Of a DNA stretch of 6,846 bases, positions 5,012 through 6,846 are shown in pieces. The stretch is from an uncultured Johnsonella sp. (GTDB lineage: Bacteria > Bacillota > Clostridia > Lachnospirales > Lachnospiraceae). The notes under the pieces were generated by a model, which saw only the letters and a program-made list of their open reading frames with translations, did no database searches and was not told where the DNA came from. The stretch lies in contig CAJPUK010000114.1 in NCBI GenBank assembly GCA_905373785.1, positions 1 to 6,846 on the forward strand, given 5' to 3'. The stretch's first letter is position 1. Every line of letters starts with the position of its first letter. The position numbers and the translations under genes were made by a program.

Positions 5012-5989
5012 TTATTTATCTGTTTCATAAAACGGTTTGAGTAGAGCCTCAAGTTCCTTATAAGTTTCTATATAGTTCGCCTTTTCTCTAAGTCTTGCAG
5101 AGGATCTAAGTCCCTGTGTATACCATGCAACATGCTTTCTCATCTGTCGCATAGCAGAATACTCGCCTTCCTGCTCTATTTGCATTCTTGCGTGTCTAAG
5201 TATCATATCTATTCTTTCATTAAGGCTTATTTTTTCAATATATTTACCATGTTTTATAAAATGATCTATTTCCCTAAATATCCATGGATTTCCCTGTGCA
5301 GCCCTACACACCATAAGTCCGTCACAGCCGGTTTGATTTAACATATCAATAGCATCCTCAGGGCTTTTTATATCTCCATTTCCTATTATAGGTATGCTTA
5401 CGGCTTCTTTTACCTGTCTTATAATATCCCAGTCGGCACTTCCCGAATAGTATTGCTTTCTTGTCCGTGCATGTACTGCCACTGCCTTGACTCCGCAGCT
5501 TTCAGCAATCTTTGCGATCTCTACGGCATTTACACTGTCCTCATCAAAGCCTTTTCTTATTTTCACAGTAATAGGCTTTTTTACACTTTGGCAAAGCTTT
5601 GACAATATTTTTTCCACAAGTATAGGATCTTTCATAAGTGCGGAGCCTTCACCGTTATTTACTACCTTAGGTACAGGGCAGCCCATATTAAAATCTATTA
5701 TATCATAGGGGCCTTCTTCCAATCTTTTTGCCATATCCGCCAATATATCCGGATCCGATCCGAATAACTGTACTGCCAATGGACTTTCGCTCTTATCAGT
5801 TTTTAACAAGCTGTAAGTATTTTTATTATTATATAACAATGCCTTTGCGGAGACCATTTCAGTGCAAACTAACGAACAGGCATTTTCCTTACATAATATA
5901 CGAAAGGTAAGGTCGCTTACTCCTGCCATAGGTCCTAAACACAAGCCTCCATCTATATAAATATCTCCTATATAAAAACCCAAATTCAT
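5012..5989 (-). CDS. dusB: tRNA-dihydrouridine synthase, DusB type
   Basis: Dus enzymes use FMN and NADPH to reduce uridines in the tRNA D-loop. The 325-residue protein has the FMN-binding TIM barrel with LGPMAGVSD (18-26), LAVQLFGSDP (71-80), DFNMGCPVPKV (99-109) whose Cys 104 is the catalytic acid, VKIRKG (142-147), VHARTR (172-177) and GNGDI (203-207). The RNA-binding helical domain follows from about 255. The segment MVCRAAQGNPWIF (226-238) normally reads ..GRAAQGxPWIF; here Cys replaces the Gly before Arg in the FMN phosphate loop. I chose ATG at 5989: GAGG lies 5 nt upstream, overlapping the stop of the preceding gene, whereas TTG at 6010 would lie inside that gene. The two genes are 10 bp apart and likely translationally coupled. 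Confidence 0.94.
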   Translation of the reverse strand: MNLGFYIGDIYIDGGLCLGPMAGVSDLTFRILCKENACSLVCTEMVSAKALLYNNKNTYSLLKTDKSESPLAVQLFGSDPDILADMAKRLEEGPYDIIDFNMGCPVPKVVNNGEGSALMKDPILVEKILSKLCQSVKKPITVKIRKGFDEDSVNAVEIAKIAESCGVKAVAVHARTRKQYYSGSADWDIIRQVKEAVSIPIIGNGDIKSPEDAIDMLNQTGCDGLMVCRAAQGNPWIFREIDHFIKHGKYIEKISLNERIDMILRHARMQIEQEGEYSAMRQMRKHVAWYTQGLRSSARLREKANYIETYKELEALLKPFYETDK

Positions 5990-5999
5990 AAAAACCTCT

Positions 6000-6338
6000 T
6001 TAAGACTCAAGTAATTTATAATAAAGTTCCAGCGATTTAAACAGTTCTTCTTTTTGTCTTTGTATTTGACTTATTCTCATACCGCTTTCTATTTCATCAA
6101 AATATATGTCTTCATCCGCTATTATAAGTTTTATATTAAGACTTCCTTCTTTATCAAACTCAAGGCTTATTATTCCGCCTATTTCCTCAGTAAAACTTAC
6201 GCAAATGATTTTAAGTTCCTTTTTTATATCTTCCGGCAGCTTTTCAAACAAAGGATTCAAATAGTAAATCTGCTTATATGCATTGGCAGCACACAGAACC
6301 GTCTCTTTTGTTGTATTTTTTATAAATTGATTTTCCAT
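6000..6338 (-). CDS. DUF6145-like conserved hypothetical protein
   Basis: A 112-residue acidic soluble protein without signal peptide or membrane segment. Near the N-terminus it has VLCAANAYKQIYYLNPLF (14-31), then LPEDIKKELKIICVSFTEEIGGII, a predicted beta-rich middle ending in IADEDIYFDEIESG, and a C-terminal helix (QRQKEELFKSLELYYKL). From memory this matches the DUF6145 family of Clostridia, mostly Lachnospiraceae, whose function is unknown. I could not search to confirm it. ATG at 6338 is preceded by AAGGA with 4-nt spacing. The stop codon overlaps the SD of dusB, so the two are an operon, which hints at a role near tRNA modification without proving it. The promoter is probably module copy B, leaving a leader of about 240 nt. 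Confidence 0.75.
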   Translation of the reverse strand: MENQFIKNTTKETVLCAANAYKQIYYLNPLFEKLPEDIKKELKIICVSFTEEIGGIISLEFDKEGSLNIKLIIADEDIYFDEIESGMRISQIQRQKEELFKSLELYYKLLES

Positions 6339-6576
6339 AATTTCCTTACTTAACCTCTACGCCGCAAATGTTATAGTTATGCCATTTAGATTGTATATAT
6401 AATACACCAAATGAAAGCTTACTTTCAGCTGTATGTTATACATGTATATCTATCAGACTACTGCCGAGATTCATCCTCGTCTAATTTATAACTAAGATTT
6501 AACCATTTTTAGTTTTTTGACGAAGATAAATAACCCGGTGCATCGTTCGCAAAATAAATAGAGCAAATCTCAAATC
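6339..6576 (-). promoter_or_regulatory. Long leader of the DUF6145-like/dusB operon with alternative stems
   Basis: From the likely start near 6576 to the ATG there are about 240 nt without a supported gene. On the minus strand CTTCGTC (6525-6519) can pair with GACGAGG (6481-6475), enclosing an inner AACTAA/TTAGTT stem (6514-6509 with 6495-6490). The same GACGAGG could instead pair through CGAG with CTCG at 6468-6465. A small stem TGAAAG/CTTTCA with a 4-nt loop lies near 6410-6430. Short frames in it lack properly spaced SD sites. It resembles no riboswitch class I know. Confidence 0.3.
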
Positions 6577-6582
6577 TCTTTT

Positions 6583-6611
6583 ATTATATATTTGTTATAA
6601 TTTATTAACAA
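6583..6611 (-). promoter_or_regulatory. Sigma-A promoter of the DUF6145-like/dusB operon (module copy B)
   Basis: On the minus strand TTGTTA (6611-6606), 17 bp, TATAAT (6588-6583). The positions are the same as in copy A relative to the upstream inverted repeat. Confidence 0.75.
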
Positions 6612-6621
6612 AGCAGCAATA

Positions 6622-6654
6622 AAGCTAGATATCAACAATACATTACACTAGCTT
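6622..6654 (-). other. Inverted repeat with invariant 19-nt loop, copy B
   Basis: Arms AAGCTAG (6622-6628) and CTAGCTT (6648-6654) enclose the loop TGTAATGTATTGTTGATAT (minus-strand reading), identical to copy A. The two inner base pairs that differ from copy A change together in both arms, so pairing is kept. Confidence 0.65.
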
Positions 6655-6671
6655 AACTATAATATGCAAAT

Positions 6672-6697
6672 AAAAAAACCTAGATGGTATATCTAGG
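6672..6697 (-). terminator. Intrinsic terminator of the tRNA genes
   Basis: On the minus strand CCTAGAT (6697-6691), loop ATACC, ATCTAGG (6685-6679), then seven T (6678-6672). It lies 11 nt after the end of tRNA-Leu. Confidence 0.9.
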
Positions 6698-6707
6698 ATT
6701 TTATCCA

Positions 6708-6793
6708 TGCCGCAGACCGGAATCGAACCGGTACGGGTATTTCTACCCACGGGATTTTAAGTCCCGGGCGTCTGCCTGTTCCGCCACTACGGC
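6708..6793 (-). tRNA. tRNA-Leu (anticodon UAA)
   Basis: This 86-nt gene folds as a class II tRNA. The acceptor GCCGTAG pairs with CTGCGGC and A73 follows. The anticodon stem CGGGA/TCCCG encloses the loop CTTAAAA, giving anticodon TAA. The long variable arm GGGTA-GAAA-TACCC is typical of Leu, and the T-loop is TTCGATT. CCA is not encoded (TGG follows). It reads codon UUA, which is frequent in AT-rich genomes. Confidence 0.96.
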
Positions 6794-6810
6794 TAATATT
6801 TAATTATAAA

Positions 6811-6846
6811 CGACCCGGATGGGACTCGAACCCACGACCTCCGCCG
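6811..6846 (-). tRNA. Partial tRNA, 3' half only (isotype not determined)
   Basis: The window cuts through this gene. On the minus strand GTGGG-TTCGAGT-CCCAT is a standard T arm, followed by the acceptor 3' strand CCGGGTC and a G73 discriminator, without CCA. The short variable loop shows a class I tRNA. It lies 17 nt upstream of tRNA-Leu and should be cotranscribed. The anticodon is outside the window; an Arg tRNA with G73 would fit but is a guess. Confidence 0.88.

Larger units (their letters stand above)
6534..6654 (-). repeat. Promoter-module repeat, copy B (upstream of the DUF6145-like/dusB operon)
   Basis: This is the second copy of the module at 1415-1551. Here the inverted repeat is longer (7 bp), the promoter -10 is perfect, and the stretch between the promoter and the CGGTGC box (6536-6541) is about 18 nt shorter. 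It begins directly downstream of the terminator of the tRNA genes, so the dusB operon has its own transcription start. Confidence 0.8.

Noticed and set aside
5132..6353. Plus-strand open frames across dusB and the DUF6145-like gene
   Set aside because: They are antisense to well-supported genes with matching SD sites; no independent evidence.
6515..6578. Minus-strand frame ending ..YFANDAPGYLSSSKN in the dusB-operon leader
   Set aside because: It looks somewhat protein-like but has no start codon or SD and overlaps the promoter module; copy A does not keep the frame.
1..6846. CRISPR arrays, complete insertion sequences, phage genes
   Set aside because: No regularly spaced repeats, transposase-length ORFs or phage proteins are present.

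Overview
The window looks like chromosomal DNA of a low-GC, Gram-positive anaerobe, most likely a member of the Lachnospiraceae (Clostridia). The reasons are the AT-rich intergenic DNA, strong Shine-Dalgarno (SD) sites of the AGGAGG type, consensus sigma-A promoters, TTG and GTG starts, tRNA genes without encoded CCA, the order DUF6145-like protein / dusB / greA / lysS on one strand, and a lysyl-tRNA synthetase carrying a C-terminal Trbp111-type tRNA-binding domain. The family assignment is inference from gene content; no database was searched.

Layout. Positions 1-200 are a control region with a 10-bp inverted repeat and an extended -10 promoter. It drives a small XRE-type DNA-binding protein (210-536), the only plus-strand gene. 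A bidirectional terminator near 585-618 separates it from a convergent, stand-alone C39-like cysteine peptidase (727-1347, minus). Upstream of the peptidase lie a promoter module (1415-1551), a second strong promoter (1652-1680), the terminator of the lysS unit (1720-1751) and what may be the 3' stump of a lost gene (1768-1884). All further genes are on the minus strand: lysS (1925-3868), greA (4070-4552) with a perfect-consensus promoter and a long leader, then dusB (5012-5989) preceded by a DUF6145-like gene (6000-6338). The right edge holds a tRNA terminator, tRNA-Leu(UAA) and the 3' half of another tRNA.

The core genes serve translation and transcription. LysRS charges tRNA-Lys, DusB modifies the D-loop of tRNAs, GreA rescues backtracked RNA polymerase, and the tRNA genes sit next to them. 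The left-hand genes (XRE regulator and C39-like peptidase) look accessory.

The most unusual signal is a repeated promoter module present twice, about 5.1 kb apart. One copy precedes the peptidase gene and the other precedes the DUF6145-like/dusB operon. Each copy has a sigma-A promoter with 17-bp spacing. Just upstream of its -35 box is an inverted repeat whose 19-nt loop is identical in both copies while the arms differ in a compensatory way (GCCGG/CCGGC against GCTAG/CTAGC). This suggests a shared regulator or a structured nucleic acid element linking two otherwise unrelated transcription units.
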